DNA of 64,000 nucleotides from Parerythrobacter aestuarii (GCF_030140925.1 NZ_JARBWD010000002.1:1-64000), one strand, 5' to 3'. Positions 19,004 through 36,122 are shown, counted from the first letter of the stretch. Numbers and translations are program-made. The notes: a model not told the origin generated them from the letters alone.

Positions 19004-20422
19004 TCAGGCGGGGCGTTTTGCAGCATGTCCCGGGCGGCGGGTCAGGCCGAGAGATTCCCTACGGCCCCAGCGCCAGATCAGCAGGGCAGCTGCCACCGTC
19101 AATCCGGTCGCGAGCCCGATCCACACGCCAAACCCTTCCAGCGGGGTCCCGAAGCCGAGCCACAGGGCCACACCCAGGCCCGGGATCCAGTAACTGAAGA
19201 TGGCGATCCACATCGGGATGCGCGTGTCCTGCAGCCCGCGCAGCGCGCCGGCCGCCACCGCCTGCAGGCCGTCAGACAGCTGGAACGCAGCCGCGACCGT
19301 CAGGTACTGCGCAGCAAACCCGACCAACACGGCGTTCTTTGCTGCGTCGGGATCGACATAGATCGACAGCAACGTCTTTGGCGCGAGCACCATTGCAAGC
19401 GCAGTCGTGGCCATGAAGCCAGTGCCCATGATGATCGCAGTCCACCCCGCGCGCCGCATTCCTTCGCTATCGCGCGCGCCATAGAAATAGCCGACCCGGA
19501 TCGTTGCTGCCTGCCCGATGCCGAACGGAACCTGGAAGGCCAACGCCGCTACTTGCAGCGCGACAGTATGAGCGGCCAGTTGCGACGCGCCGATATTGCC
19601 CATCAGGAAGGCCGCCGCACCGAAGATCCCGGCCTCGGCCGTCACAGTCAATGCGATCGGCGTGCCAATGCGGACGATCTCCCAGAACCGGCGCCAGTCG
19701 GGTGCCCACCAGCGACCGAAGATATGGTACCGGTGCAGGCCCCGGTCGAGCCGGATGGCGATGACATAGGCAGCCAGCGTTACGAGCGTTGTAATGATGG
19801 TCGCGACAGCCGCACCCTGCAGGCCAAGCGCGGGCGCACCGAAATTGCCAAAGATGAAGGCATAATTGCCGAGTGCGTTCACGCCGATCCCGCCTGCTGT
19901 TATCGCAGTGGCAAAGATTGGCCGACCTAGCGCTGAGACAAAATTGCGCAGAACACTGGCAAGGATCATCGGGACCAGCGACCAGATAAGCAGCAGGTTG
20001 TACTCCGTGCTGAGCGCGATAATTTCGGCGTCCTGACCGGTGATGCGCGCAATCGGTCCGAGGAGCAGGCAGATTCCCATGCCGATCAATCCGACTATCA
20101 CACTGAGCCACAAGGCCATGCGGGTCGCACGTCGGATCGGACGCAAGGCCGGGGCGCGCTCACCCAGTTCAGCCGATATGAGCGGCGCAACTGCCCCGGT
20201 CAGCGAAGAGAGGCTCCACAGCACCAGGCCGAACAGCGAGACGGCCAGCGCAGATGCCGCCAGCGGCGCTTCGCCCAGGCGCGCGATAAAGATCACGTCA
20301 ATGGCATAGATCAGCATCTGCAGCAGGTTGGCGAGCGCCAGCGGCCACGACAGGCGGAAGGTCGCGGCTATCTCGGCTCGCCAGCTTTGCGCTGTGTCCG
20401 CTTTGGGCTGCATCTGCGGCAT
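19004..20422 (-). CDS. MATE family efflux transporter (NorM-like)
   Basis: 472 residues with about twelve hydrophobic segments, an inner-membrane multidrug/Na+ or H+ antiporter of the MATE family. N- and C-terminal halves show the internal repeat of MATE proteins (for example RLSWPLALANLLQM and GTPIALTVTAEAGIF). Conserved family features are GQDAEIIALSTEYN and GLQDTRIPMW. The substrate cannot be predicted. It stands alone, 134 bases from the groES start and in the same orientation. Confidence 0.92.
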   Translation of the reverse strand: MPQMQPKADTAQSWRAEIAATFRLSWPLALANLLQMLIYAIDVIFIARLGEAPLAASALAVSLFGLVLWSLSSLTGAVAPLISAELGERAPALRPIRRATRMALWLSVIVGLIGMGICLLLGPIARITGQDAEIIALSTEYNLLLIWSLVPMILASVLRNFVSALGRPIFATAITAGGIGVNALGNYAFIFGNFGAPALGLQGAAVATIITTLVTLAAYVIAIRLDRGLHRYHIFGRWWAPDWRRFWEIVRIGTPIALTVTAEAGIFGAAAFLMGNIGASQLAAHTVALQVAALAFQVPFGIGQAATIRVGYFYGARDSEGMRRAGWTAIIMGTGFMATTALAMVLAPKTLLSIYVDPDAAKNAVLVGFAAQYLTVAAAFQLSDGLQAVAAGALRGLQDTRIPMWIAIFSYWIPGLGVALWLGFGTPLEGFGVWIGLATGLTVAAALLIWRWGRRESLGLTRRPGHAAKRPA

Positions 20423-20532
20423 AAAGCCGGCCCGGGTATACGAGCGGGTCCGACGGTCAAAGCGGTTGTTGAACCAAACGCCGATTTGCCTGCCGGGGCG
20501 TGTGTCTCACGCCACAGGTGATATTCCTGGCT

Positions 20533-21216
20533 TCAATCGAGCCATTTTCGACGCCGATGGGTGTGGTCGATCAGGAAGGCAGGGATTGCGGCCCAGAAGA
20601 AGACGCCGGCAAGCGCCAGGTCTGCCCATCCGAAATACTCCCGGTAGTGTCCGACTGGAACGACGAAGAAGTAGTAGGCGAGCCGGAAGACCAGCGGGAC
20701 GAGCGCGGCCATTGACAGGATCCGGAACAGGTTGAAGCGCATGTGCCTGGCTTCAATCGCCGACGACACTCCGCCCCGGCGCTGGCGGCGCAGATTATGC
20801 GCTATTTTCGCCTGCCACAGGATGAAACCGGTCCCGCGGTAGATCATGGCCAGGAGCGGATGGAACATCGCCAGGACGATGCTGCCTATGACCATGCAAG
20901 TGAAAATGAACGGGCCGGTTTCCAGCCCGGCGAACTCGCCCTCCAGTCGCAGATAAAACGCGTCCGTCAACAGGATGGCGAAGGCGAGCGGGATCATGGC
21001 GCGATAGAGCTTGCGCGACAGGATGGCGTTGCGGGTAGAGCGTTCGATCGCCGCTTCGCCCTGGCGCGCGAGGCGTTCAGCTTCCTCGGCAAAGATGTGA
21101 TAGGCGGTGCCGGTCGGCGAGTAGAACAGCCATCCGGCCTCGCTTTCGCGAATACAGCGGGCCAATCGCCCGTTGGCCGCGCCCTGACCCACGCGGATGA
21201 CATCGAATTCGCCCAT
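20533..21216 (-). CDS. Membrane protein of unknown function
   Basis: 227 residues. An N-terminal soluble region (about 65 residues, with YSPTGTAYHIFAEEAERLA) is followed by about four hydrophobic segments (AMIPLAFAILLTDAFYL, FIFTCMVIGSIVLAMF, LSMAALVPLVFRLAYYFFVV, LALAGVFFWAAIPAFLI). The C-terminus is basic (HTHRRRKWLD), consistent with the positive-inside rule. No family was recognised. It lies between the MATE gene and the rplL terminator, in the same orientation as both. Confidence 0.65.
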   Translation of the reverse strand: MGEFDVIRVGQGAANGRLARCIRESEAGWLFYSPTGTAYHIFAEEAERLARQGEAAIERSTRNAILSRKLYRAMIPLAFAILLTDAFYLRLEGEFAGLETGPFIFTCMVIGSIVLAMFHPLLAMIYRGTGFILWQAKIAHNLRRQRRGGVSSAIEARHMRFNLFRILSMAALVPLVFRLAYYFFVVPVGHYREYFGWADLALAGVFFWAAIPAFLIDHTHRRRKWLD

Positions 21217-21251
21217 GCCGCTGGACTAGCACGCAAATCCTACCACAAAGG

Positions 21252-21279
21252 AAAAGGGCGGCACCTTGCGGCACCGCCC
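21252..21279 (-). terminator. Rho-independent terminator downstream of rplL
   Basis: On the minus strand GGGCGGTGCC, loop GCAA, GGTGCCGCCC is followed by TTTTCCTTT, about 90 bases beyond the rplL stop. The hairpin closely resembles the one after the alanine-rich lipoprotein, suggesting a shared terminator type in this genome. Confidence 0.8.
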
Positions 21280-21367
21280 TCTTTGAAATCGACTGATCTG
21301 TTCGACCAGGCGGATCGAGATCCCCGCTTGCGCGAGGATAAGGCCGGCGGGCGAGCCCGCCGTGTCC

Positions 21368-21745
21368 TTACTTGAGCTCGACGGTACCGCCGGCAGCTTC
21401 GATCTTGCCCTTGATTTCTTCGGCTTCAGCCTTGTTGACGCCTTCCTTGACGGCCTTCGGCGCGCCTTCGACGAGCGCCTTGGCTTCGGTCAGGCCCAGG
21501 CCTGTGATGCCGCGGACTTCCTTGATCACCTGGATCTTCTTGCCACCGTCGCCGGTGAGAATGACGTCGAATTCGTCCTTCTCTTCAGCAGCCGGAGCGT
21601 CGCCGCCAGCACCACCCGGTGCAGCAACGGCAACAGCAGCAGCGGCGCTAACGCCCCACTCTTCTTCGAGCGCCTTGGCAAGCTCAGCAGCTTCCAGGAC
21701 GGTCAGCTTCGAAAGTTCTTCAACGAGAGCCTTGATATCGGCCAT
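21368..21745 (-). CDS. rplL: 50S ribosomal protein L7/L12
   Basis: 125 residues. The N-terminal dimerisation domain starts [31 protein letters not shown]. An Ala/Gly-rich hinge follows (about 37-52). The C-terminal factor-binding domain carries [24 protein letters not shown]. It forms the ribosomal stalk that recruits translation GTPases. It follows rplJ after 68 bases. In most bacteria rpoB comes next on the same strand; here it does not. Confidence 0.98.
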   Translation of the reverse strand: MADIKALVEELSKLTVLEAAELAKALEEEWGVSAAAAVAVAAPGGAGGDAPAAEEKDEFDVILTGDGGKKIQVIKEVRGITGLGLTEAKALVEGAPKAVKEGVNKAEAEEIKGKIEAAGGTVELK

Positions 21746-21813
21746 TGTACGTACTCCAAATTGGTCGGGGTCTCAGTCGAGCCCCAGTGGAATGTCTGTT
21801 CTGGAAAAACCGC

Positions 21814-22329
21814 TTACGCCGCTTCCTTGGCGCCCTGGGCACCGAAGACGCGAGCGAGCTTGTTGGCAGGTGCATTGACGACCTGGGCGATTTTCGTCGC
21901 CGGGGCGTTGATGAGACCCACCAGCTTGCCACGAAGCTCGTCGAGGCTCGGCATCGAGGCAAGCGCCTTGACCCCTGCTTCGTCGAGCAACTGCCCACCC
22001 ATCGAACCGCCGACGATCTCGAGCTTGTCGTTCGATTTGGCGAAGTCCACCGCAGCCTTGGCAGCGGCAACCGGATCCTCGGAGTAACCGAGGGCGATTG
22101 GACCCGTCAGCATCTCGGAGATGCCTTCGTAGTCCGTGTCCTTCAGGGCGAGCTTGGCGAGACGGTTCTTCGCAACCTGGTAGGAAGCACCAACTTCACG
22201 CATCTTCCCGCGCAGTTCGGTGGACTGGGCCACCGTCAGGCCGAGGTTGCGGGTGACAACCACCACGCCAGCCTCGTTGAAGACACCGTTGAGCTGGGCA
22301 ACCGCATCGGCTTTTTGCGAACGATCCAT
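21814..22329 (-). CDS. rplJ: 50S ribosomal protein L10
   Basis: 171 residues, the stalk base that anchors L7/L12 dimers. It starts MDRSQKADAVAQLNGVFNEAGVVVVTRN at an ATG preceded by AAGGAG at good spacing. A longer in-frame extension upstream is not family-like. The C-terminal helix that binds L12 (INAPATKIAQVVNAPANKLARVFGA) is present. L10 normally represses its own operon by binding the mRNA leader. rplK and rplA, usual upstream partners, are absent here. Confidence 0.97.
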   Translation of the reverse strand: MDRSQKADAVAQLNGVFNEAGVVVVTRNLGLTVAQSTELRGKMREVGASYQVAKNRLAKLALKDTDYEGISEMLTGPIALGYSEDPVAAAKAAVDFAKSNDKLEIVGGSMGGQLLDEAGVKALASMPSLDELRGKLVGLINAPATKIAQVVNAPANKLARVFGAQGAKEAA

Positions 22330-22618
22330 GCCATACTCCTTCACATATGACCGCACGGGATGGCTCCCGGACGGCCGGCTCAAATAGCTTCGAGGCTCGT
22401 GCCCCGAAGCGAGTCCGTTGATGGGGAAGGAGGGTGCATATGCACCGGATGGCCAACTCTGGAGGAGGCCGGAAAACTCGTTTCCCCGTCTAGGCTGCAA
22501 ATTAAGAACGGCAAATTCCGCTCAGCAACTGTCTCGGACGGATGACTGCCTGAGCAGTCGAGCGCGGCGTCTAGCGGAATTGCTGGCCGAGTCAAGCATC
22601 CTGCGCGGGTCTGGCAGC
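22330..22618 (-). promoter_or_regulatory. Gene-free leader and promoter region of rplJL
   Basis: About 290 bases with no supportable gene on either strand. Near rplJ lie self-complementary stretches such as GCTTCGGGGCACGAGCCTCGAAGC, compatible with an L10-leader fold. The rplJ promoter should lie in this interval. No convincing -35/-10 pair was identified. The L10 leader is inferred from family knowledge, not matched base by base. Confidence 0.45.
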
Positions 22619-22654
22619 AAAACCGGCGCGGAGAACGAGGGGCTCCGCGCCGGT
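22619..22654 (-). terminator. Rho-independent terminator
   Basis: A 12-bp GC-rich stem (ACCGGCGCGGAG with its complement, 9-base loop) is followed on the minus strand by TTTTGC. It lies 21 bases after the stop of the small secreted protein. Confidence 0.8.
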
Positions 22655-22675
22655 CGGATGCTTGGGGGCAGGTGT

Positions 22676-23086
22676 TCACTCCACCGAGGCAAGAAACTCG
22701 GTCCGGCTGTTGCACACGGCAGCGTTCGTCTCGACCTTGTACTTCTTGAAAGACCATCCGCCGAGCTTGCCCTTGATGCGGTACTCGAACCGGATCTTGG
22801 TTTCGCGCGCATTGACCTTCTCGAGGTTGCGGGTCTCGCGCCAGGTGGTGCCGGGCTCCAGCGTCTCGTTGATCACCGGTTCGGAACGCCAGCCGCCGTT
22901 GCGGCCCTTGGCCGGATCCCAGTAGTCGACATCGACGATATTGATCTTGGCTTCGGTATCGTTGGTGAAAGCCAGCGCGACATTGCGGCAGCTGTTGGCA
23001 GCATGGGCCGGAGTGGCAATGCCGAGCGTGGCAACGGCTGCCAGCGATGCAGCGGCGATGGTCTTGGCGAAAGCCTGAGTATTCAT
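22676..23086 (-). CDS. Small secreted protein of unknown function
   Basis: 136 residues, starting MNTQAFAKTIAAASLAAVATLGIATPAHA (signal peptide) after GGAGAGTGACC. The mature protein of about 107 residues has just two cysteines (SCRNVALAF and AVCNSRTEF) placed near its ends, suggesting one disulfide. It is rich in beta-strand-like alternation (KINIVDVDYWDP, KIRFEYRIKGKLGGWSFKKYKVETN). No family was recognised. It has its own terminator, so it is probably monocistronic. Confidence 0.75.
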   Translation of the reverse strand: MNTQAFAKTIAAASLAAVATLGIATPAHAANSCRNVALAFTNDTEAKINIVDVDYWDPAKGRNGGWRSEPVINETLEPGTTWRETRNLEKVNARETKIRFEYRIKGKLGGWSFKKYKVETNAAVCNSRTEFLASVE

Positions 23087-23210
23087 GGTCACTCTCCTTC
23101 GAAAAATCGGTCGGCAGAAACGGGGTTGTGTTCCTGCCGACCGTTCTAGGGAGAGGGCGGATGGGGCTGTATGGGGGAGATACCCCATCCGCTGTTTGGC
23201 GGGGGTGGTG

Positions 23211-23435
23211 TCAGGCCGCGTCGTAACTGAGCAAGTCCCCCGGCTGGCATTCCAGCTCACGGCAGATAGCCTCGAGGGTGGAAAACCGGATCGCCTTGGC
23301 CTTGCCGGTCTTGAGGATCGAGAGGTTGGCAAGGGTCAGGCCGACCCGCTCTGCCAGTTCGGTCAGGGTCATGCGGCGTTCGTGCAGCAGGTCGTCGAGT
23401 TTGACCACGATGTTGGTTCCTTCTTCAGCGGGCAT
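23211..23435 (-). CDS. XRE-family helix-turn-helix regulator
   Basis: 74 residues, almost entirely one HTH domain: MTLTELAERVGLTLANLSILKTGKAKAIRFSTLEAICRELECQPGDLL. This is the short YozG-like XRE type. Its ATG overlaps the stop of the DUF2975 gene by one base (TGATG), so the two are translationally coupled. In many bacteria the same pair is found, and the HTH protein is presumed to control its own operon. Targets are unknown. Confidence 0.92.
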   Translation of the reverse strand: MPAEEGTNIVVKLDDLLHERRMTLTELAERVGLTLANLSILKTGKAKAIRFSTLEAICRELECQPGDLLSYDAA

Positions 23436-23983
23436 CACACGGTCCCTTCCAGGTCTTCGCGCATCGCAGCGCCGTGGCGGAACACGCGGGCCAGGATGAA
23501 CAGGATGACGATCGTCAGGATCGAAGAGGCGTCGAAGTCGACAGCGAAGGTCAGGTGGGCCGATTCCAGCTGATTGGCCCAATCCGACACGGATGCGCCG
23601 ACGACGGCCATTGCGATGCCGAGCAGATAGACGCCCACCATCATCCACGCCATGGCGTTGAGCCGATCGGCATTGTCGGGGATGAACGGATCGCCTTCAC
23701 CGACCGTGGCTATGATCTGGCGCAACTTGCCGAAGAACAGGAATAGCAACGCCACTGCCGCAAGCGCCAACAGGATGACGGCGACGATGGGCGCGACGGG
23801 CAGGGGATCCACTGCACCAGCATGCTCGGCACGGATTTCGAGATCGATCCTGTCTTGCATGACAATGAGGAAAGGCAGGACGATGGCCAATGCCGCTCCT
23901 GCAACTGCCAGCGCGCCCTGGGTCAACAGAGCCAAGATCTTACCGGCGAGGAGTAGCGGGTCGTTATGATTCGATCGGGGCAC
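23435..23983 (-). CDS. DUF2975 membrane protein
   Basis: 182 residues with four hydrophobic segments (ILALLTQGALAVAGAALAIVL; VAVILLALAAVALLFLFF; MMVGVYLLGIAMAVVG; ILTIVILFILARVF). The family signature VGEGDPFIPDNADRLNAMAW lies between segments two and three. Function of the family is not established; it is regularly paired with an XRE regulator as here. A 43-residue peptide gene lies just upstream under a strong promoter, and all three probably form one transcript. Confidence 0.88.
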   Translation of the reverse strand: MPRSNHNDPLLLAGKILALLTQGALAVAGAALAIVLPFLIVMQDRIDLEIRAEHAGAVDPLPVAPIVAVILLALAAVALLFLFFGKLRQIIATVGEGDPFIPDNADRLNAMAWMMVGVYLLGIAMAVVGASVSDWANQLESAHLTFAVDFDASSILTIVILFILARVFRHGAAMREDLEGTV

Positions 23984-24008
23984 GGTTCGTTCCTTGAATG
24001 AGGTGTGA

Positions 24009-24140
24009 TCAGGCCAGGGCCGGAGCGGCCATGATGGCGAGAGTCTGGGCCTGCGGCACGGTTACGAGGGCGCTGAAGCTGCCGGCCATGATCATGACGG
24101 CGGCGACTGCGGCGAAAAGCTGGTTGGTGAAACGGGGCAT
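24009..24140 (-). CDS. Small hydrophobic secreted or membrane peptide
   Basis: A 43-residue reading frame starting MPRFTNQLFAAVAAVMIMAGS, preceded by AAGGAGATCGATA at ideal spacing. One hydrophobic helix covers residues 7-25, followed by a short polar/Ala tail ending in AAPALA. It could be a signal peptide with a tiny mature part or a single-pass peptide. It is first in the putative operon with DUF2975 and XRE and sits directly under a strong promoter. No family was recognised. The ribosome binding site and promoter are the main support. Confidence 0.6.
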   Translation of the reverse strand: MPRFTNQLFAAVAAVMIMAGSFSALVTVPQAQTLAIMAAPALA

Positions 24141-24171
24141 TATCGATCTCCTTGATATCTGATATTGATAT

Positions 24172-24200
24172 TCAATAAGTCGAGTCGATCTTATTGTCAA
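24172..24200 (-). promoter_or_regulatory. Strong sigma-70-type promoter of the small-peptide/DUF2975/XRE operon
   Basis: TTGACA (perfect -35), 17-base spacer, TATTGA (-10, 4 of 6) on the minus strand, 32 bases before the small-peptide ATG. The region is unusually AT-rich and full of short inverted repeats (ATTGATTGACAAT, TATTGAATATCAATA). These could be the operator for the XRE protein. Confidence 0.7.
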
Positions 24201-24325
24201 TCAATAATATTGAAAAACAATATGCGACGTATCGTTTCGCGTTATCAGGCGGCGATGGAGCGCAAACGCAAAGCGCCCGCCACGGCTCTGGCCGGGCGGG
24301 CGCGTGGAGGTCTGGGGCTGAGGTG

Positions 24326-25771
24326 TCAGGCGGAGGCAGGCACCCAGTTGCCGTGGAAGCCTGGCGGGATGCGGTGCGGGATGTGAATCACCGCCTGCGG
24401 CTCGCCGGTGAAGTCGTCGGCCTTGAGGATCTGAAGCTCGGTGGTCTCGTTGGCAGCATCGATCACCAGCCCGATTAGCCAGCCCTCGTCTTCAGCGGCG
24501 TCGGGTGAGCGCGGGACGAAGACGAACTCACCCGGATGCTTGTGCGCACCCAGTTCACGTACTTCAGTGGTGCCAGCCACGACATCATGCTTGAAGAGCT
24601 GGGTCGCGCCCATGTCGAGACCCTCTTCCTGAGCCAAGGCGATGCAGTAGGCATAGCGATAGGGCTGGCAGCTGCGCCGCTCATCGTAACGCGGGAATTC
24701 CTGACCGCGATCATGCAGGATGGTGCGCGCAACTCTGCGTGTGGCGGGATCGGCGACCCAGCGTTCGAACCGGGTCCACTTGCCCCCGGGGCCCTGCGGC
24801 GAGCTGTCATAGGTGCTTTCGTGGACGACGACATCGACGACCACATTCCCGTCTTCTGTCTCGAAGGCATTGGCCGGGTGATAGACATAGCAAGGTTCGT
24901 CGATCTCGCACCAGATGACATCCTCACCCTTGCCGCGGCGGGGCAGCAGGCCGAGCCGGCAACCATGGTCCGGGCTCCACTGGAACGGGAAGGCATAGCC
25001 GGCCACGAGCCGCTTCATCGAGAACACTGCCGGCAAGTCGAACACTAGCGCGTAATGTTCTGTGATCTGGCAATCATGGATCGAAGGGCCGTCCTTGACC
25101 GGAATCGGCTCTTCGCGAACCACCTTGCCATGTGCATCAACCACGGTGTGCCAGACCGTTTCGGGCTGTTGCGCGTCGTAGCAAATGGCGTGCATCTCGC
25201 CCGTAGCGGGGTCGAGATGGGGGTGCGCCGAATAGGAGTTCTGGAGCGTCCCGTCGAATGGGTTGTGCGCGATGGTGTCGAGCGTATCGCTCAGCTCGAC
25301 CGGCTTCCCGCCAGCTTCGACGATAGCGAAGGTGCGCCCGTCGATCCCTACGATATTGGTATTGGCTGTGTCTGTCCGCGGATTGCGCGTTCCGGGCTTG
25401 CGATCCTCGCCCAAAGCGTCACTAACGGCGTTGGAGCGGATCCAGCGGTTGCGGTACCATTCGGCTTTGCCACCTGAGATCCGCACTCCATGGGCCATCC
25501 CGTCACCGACAAACCAGTGATAGCTGGCGCGATCGGGCGGAGTGACCGGGTTGGGGCCGATGCGCAGATAACGCCCATCGAGCTGGGCCGGAATTTCGCC
25601 GTCCACCTTGAGCGTATCTAGCGTCACTTCCTCTGTCATCGGAGTGTGTATCCCGGTCAGGTAGGGGTGGCCGCCTTCCGGTTCAGGCAGGCGTTTGCGG
25701 TTGAAATCGGCGACGGTCATGACGCCCTTGGTAACGGCGGAGCGGATGGTTTTCTCGATAACGCTGGCCAT
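24326..25771 (-). CDS. Carotenoid cleavage oxygenase family protein (RPE65/CCD-like)
   Basis: About 481 residues. This is a seven-bladed-propeller Fe(II) dioxygenase that cleaves carotenoids, apocarotenoids or lignin-derived stilbenes. The four iron-binding histidines are recognisable in SAHPHLD, SIHDCQIT, YVYHPANAFE and the C-terminal GFHGNWVP. The N-terminal YLRIGPNPV and VGDGMAHGVR motifs are also typical. The ATG before ASVIEKT is preferred because AAGGA lies at proper spacing; an ATG six codons earlier has none. Divergent from a TetR regulator with a palindromic gap, so it is probably the regulator's target. Confidence 0.92.
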   Translation of the reverse strand: MASVIEKTIRSAVTKGVMTVADFNRKRLPEPEGGHPYLTGIHTPMTEEVTLDTLKVDGEIPAQLDGRYLRIGPNPVTPPDRASYHWFVGDGMAHGVRISGGKAEWYRNRWIRSNAVSDALGEDRKPGTRNPRTDTANTNIVGIDGRTFAIVEAGGKPVELSDTLDTIAHNPFDGTLQNSYSAHPHLDPATGEMHAICYDAQQPETVWHTVVDAHGKVVREEPIPVKDGPSIHDCQITEHYALVFDLPAVFSMKRLVAGYAFPFQWSPDHGCRLGLLPRRGKGEDVIWCEIDEPCYVYHPANAFETEDGNVVVDVVVHESTYDSSPQGPGGKWTRFERWVADPATRRVARTILHDRGQEFPRYDERRSCQPYRYAYCIALAQEEGLDMGATQLFKHDVVAGTTEVRELGAHKHPGEFVFVPRSPDAAEDEGWLIGLVIDAANETTELQILKADDFTGEPQAVIHIPHRIPPGFHGNWVPASA

Positions 25772-25811
25772 GGCTTGGTTTCCTTGCATGAGCGGGTCGG
25801 AATGTTTATGC

Positions 25812-25846
25812 TGTTAACATGACTGCAAATGATAACACTGTCAACA
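25812..25846. promoter_or_regulatory. Candidate TetR operator repeats between carotenoid oxygenase and tetR
   Basis: The palindrome TGTTAACA is followed by TGATAACA and TGTCAACA, three related half-site-like octamers within 35 bases. They overlap the tetR start codon, so binding would autorepress tetR and could block the divergent gene. Confidence 0.5.
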
Positions 25847-26439
25847 TTAAATCGGACGAGAGCTATCACCATGGTGATTTGCGCGCGGCGGCCCTGGCGC
25901 TTGGGCTTGAGAAACTGGCCTCGCAGGAGGTGCCCGACCTTGGGCTGCGTGCCATAGCCCGCGATTTGGGCGTCAGCGCCACCGCGCTCTATCGCCACTT
26001 CGCCAACAAGGACGCCTTGCTCGATGCGCTCGCCAACGAAGGGGTGCGGCTGCTTGGCGAATCGCAGAAGGCCGCTGCGGCCAATGCGCCGACCGAGGAT
26101 GCAGCCTTCCTAGCGACGGGCGAAGCCTATGTGCGTTGGGCCGTGGCCAACCCGGCGCTCTTCGCGCTGACCTTTACCCGCAAGGCGAGCACCGATTTGT
26201 CCGACGAGGCAGGTGGGGACAACGAAGCATTCCGGCAATTGCAGGCCGGGATTTCCAGCGTCCTTCCCAAACTCGGCCCTCACAGCGACCGCGCGAGCGC
26301 GGCAATGCACGCATGGTCGCTGGTGCATGGGCTCTCGAACCTGATCCTTGCTGGCCATATCGACAACGATCCGACCTCCATTCGCGCGGTCGTCGGTCAT
26401 ACTTTCGGCCTTGGCCGAGATGGCCCTGACTGCGCTTGA
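25819..26439 (+). CDS. TetR/AcrR family transcriptional regulator
   Basis: 206 residues. The N-terminal DNA-binding domain contains SYHHGDLRAAALALGLEKLA and the HTH core AIARDLGVSATALYRHFANKDALLDAL. The C-terminal ligand domain resembles the TetR_C_33/WHG type (YVRWAVANPALFALTFTR). The only in-frame ATG ahead of the domain is used, though no ribosome binding site precedes it. It may therefore be translated poorly or be leaderless. It faces the carotenoid oxygenase, its likely target. Confidence 0.9.
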   Translation: MTANDNTVNIKSDESYHHGDLRAAALALGLEKLASQEVPDLGLRAIARDLGVSATALYRHFANKDALLDALANEGVRLLGESQKAAAANAPTEDAAFLATGEAYVRWAVANPALFALTFTRKASTDLSDEAGGDNEAFRQLQAGISSVLPKLGPHSDRASAAMHAWSLVHGLSNLILAGHIDNDPTSIRAVVGHTFGLGRDGPDCA

Positions 26440-26464
26440 CCCTTTCCAACACGCTCCCTATATG
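26436..26464 (+). promoter_or_regulatory. Candidate promoter of rpoB
   Basis: TTGACC, 17-base spacer, TATATG. The -35 box overlaps the tetR stop codon. Transcription from here would give a leader of about 235 bases before rpoB. It supports independent transcription of rpoB, away from rplJL. Confidence 0.6.
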
Positions 26465-26707
26465 CGCCCCCGACCGCTCGCTTCGAGCAAGGGCGATTCA
26501 TGCGCGGGAATCGTTCCAGGGAAGGAAGCAGCGGGTTCCATAATCGCGACGCTTTGATGAAGCTGCAGTTTTAGCCGCCGGGATCGGTGTGCCTTCGCTG
26601 CGGCCTTTTCGCGTCTCTTATGGGCCAGTTCTCGCGTTCGACACGGATTTTTCCTGCCGGCGGCTGCATGAACCGCTGGCACATTTGAGAAGAGGCGACA
26701 CTCCTCC

Positions 26708-30892
<4,185 letters not shown>

Positions 30893-30943
30893 CAAGGAGG
30901 ACGTGGGCAGCCTTCGCTTTGCGGCGAAGGCGATCACGGAACG

Positions 30944-31738
30944 ATGCGTATCAGCAGGATGATCCGAAACCTGGCCGGTTCACAGGGCCTCGTTATCCGG
31001 CGCGAGCCGGATGGCGCAGCCCTGCGCGCTGTGCTGGCGGGTCTGCGCCCGGTGGAGACCGGGCATGAGCTGGTGCGTCTTGGTGCCGCGCATGACGGTG
31101 GCTATCTCGTGCCTGACGACCTCGACGGCATTGCCGCCGTGTTTTCGCCGGGCGTCGATACCACCGCCGAGTTCGAGCGGGACTGCATCGCGCGTGGTAT
31201 CCGCAGCTTCCAGGCCGATGGGTCGATCGAGCGTTCGCCGCTCGACGACGCCGCCAACGATTTCGAACCGAAATACATCGGTATCGACAGCCACGGCGAC
31301 ACCATCACTCTGGACGACTGGGTCGCGGCCAAGGCGCCTGGCTCAGAAGACCTCATGCTGCAGATGGATATCGAAGGGCATGAATGGCTCGCACTGGCGC
31401 AGGCCAGCGACGCGCTGCTCGGCCGCTTTCGTGTCATCGTGCTGGAGCTGCATCATCTCGATGCCCTTGCCACCGATTTTGGTCGGCTGGTGATGGCTCC
31501 CGTGATTACCCGCCTGTCGCGGCATTTCGATGTCGTGCACATGCATGCCAACAACCATGCCGAGCCGCTTGCCACCCGCGACGGCGAGCTGCTCGAGCTG
31601 GTCGAAGTGACGCTGCTGCGGAAGGATCGTTCGCAGAAACGTGAGCCGGTCTCGCAGCTGCCGCATCCGCTCGATGCCGACAATGTCCCTGACCGGCCCC
31701 CGATACAATTGCCGCCCACCCTATCCGGAATGACCTGA
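30944..31738 (+). CDS. FkbM-like methyltransferase-family protein inserted between rpoB and rpoC
   Basis: 264 residues with no signal peptide. Visible motifs are [29 protein letters not shown] (SAM-site-like G.D...E), [13 protein letters not shown] and [11 protein letters not shown]. These resemble the FkbM/Methyltransf_21 fold, where an acidic residue after a hydrophobic strand closes the SAM pocket. The DNA composition matches its neighbours, and the gene lies in the rpoBC orientation with 51 and 68-base gaps, so it is presumably co-transcribed with them. The substrate is unknown. The assignment to FkbM is from motif resemblance only. Confidence 0.7.
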   Translation: MRISRMIRNLAGSQGLVIRREPDGAALRAVLAGLRPVETGHELVRLGAAHDGGYLVPDDLDGIAAVFSPGVDTTAEFERDCIARGIRSFQADGSIERSPLDDAANDFEPKYIGIDSHGDTITLDDWVAAKAPGSEDLMLQMDIEGHEWLALAQASDALLGRFRVIVLELHHLDALATDFGRLVMAPVITRLSRHFDVVHMHANNHAEPLATRDGELLELVEVTLLRKDRSQKREPVSQLPHPLDADNVPDRPPIQLPPTLSGMT

Positions 31739-31806
31739 CACAAGTCCGCCGCCCGCCCGATGAATTGAGAAGCCGCCGCAAGGCGCACAGGAACCGAAGA
31801 AACGCC

Positions 31807-36096
<4,290 letters not shown>

Positions 36097-36122
36097 GCCG
36101 GTTCTCCAGCTGACAGGAATTA

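Noticed and set aside
30910..30931. Hairpin GCCTTCGC/GCGAAGGC after rpoB as a terminator
   Set aside because: No T-tract follows, and the next gene is close and in the same orientation. At most it may attenuate or process the transcript.
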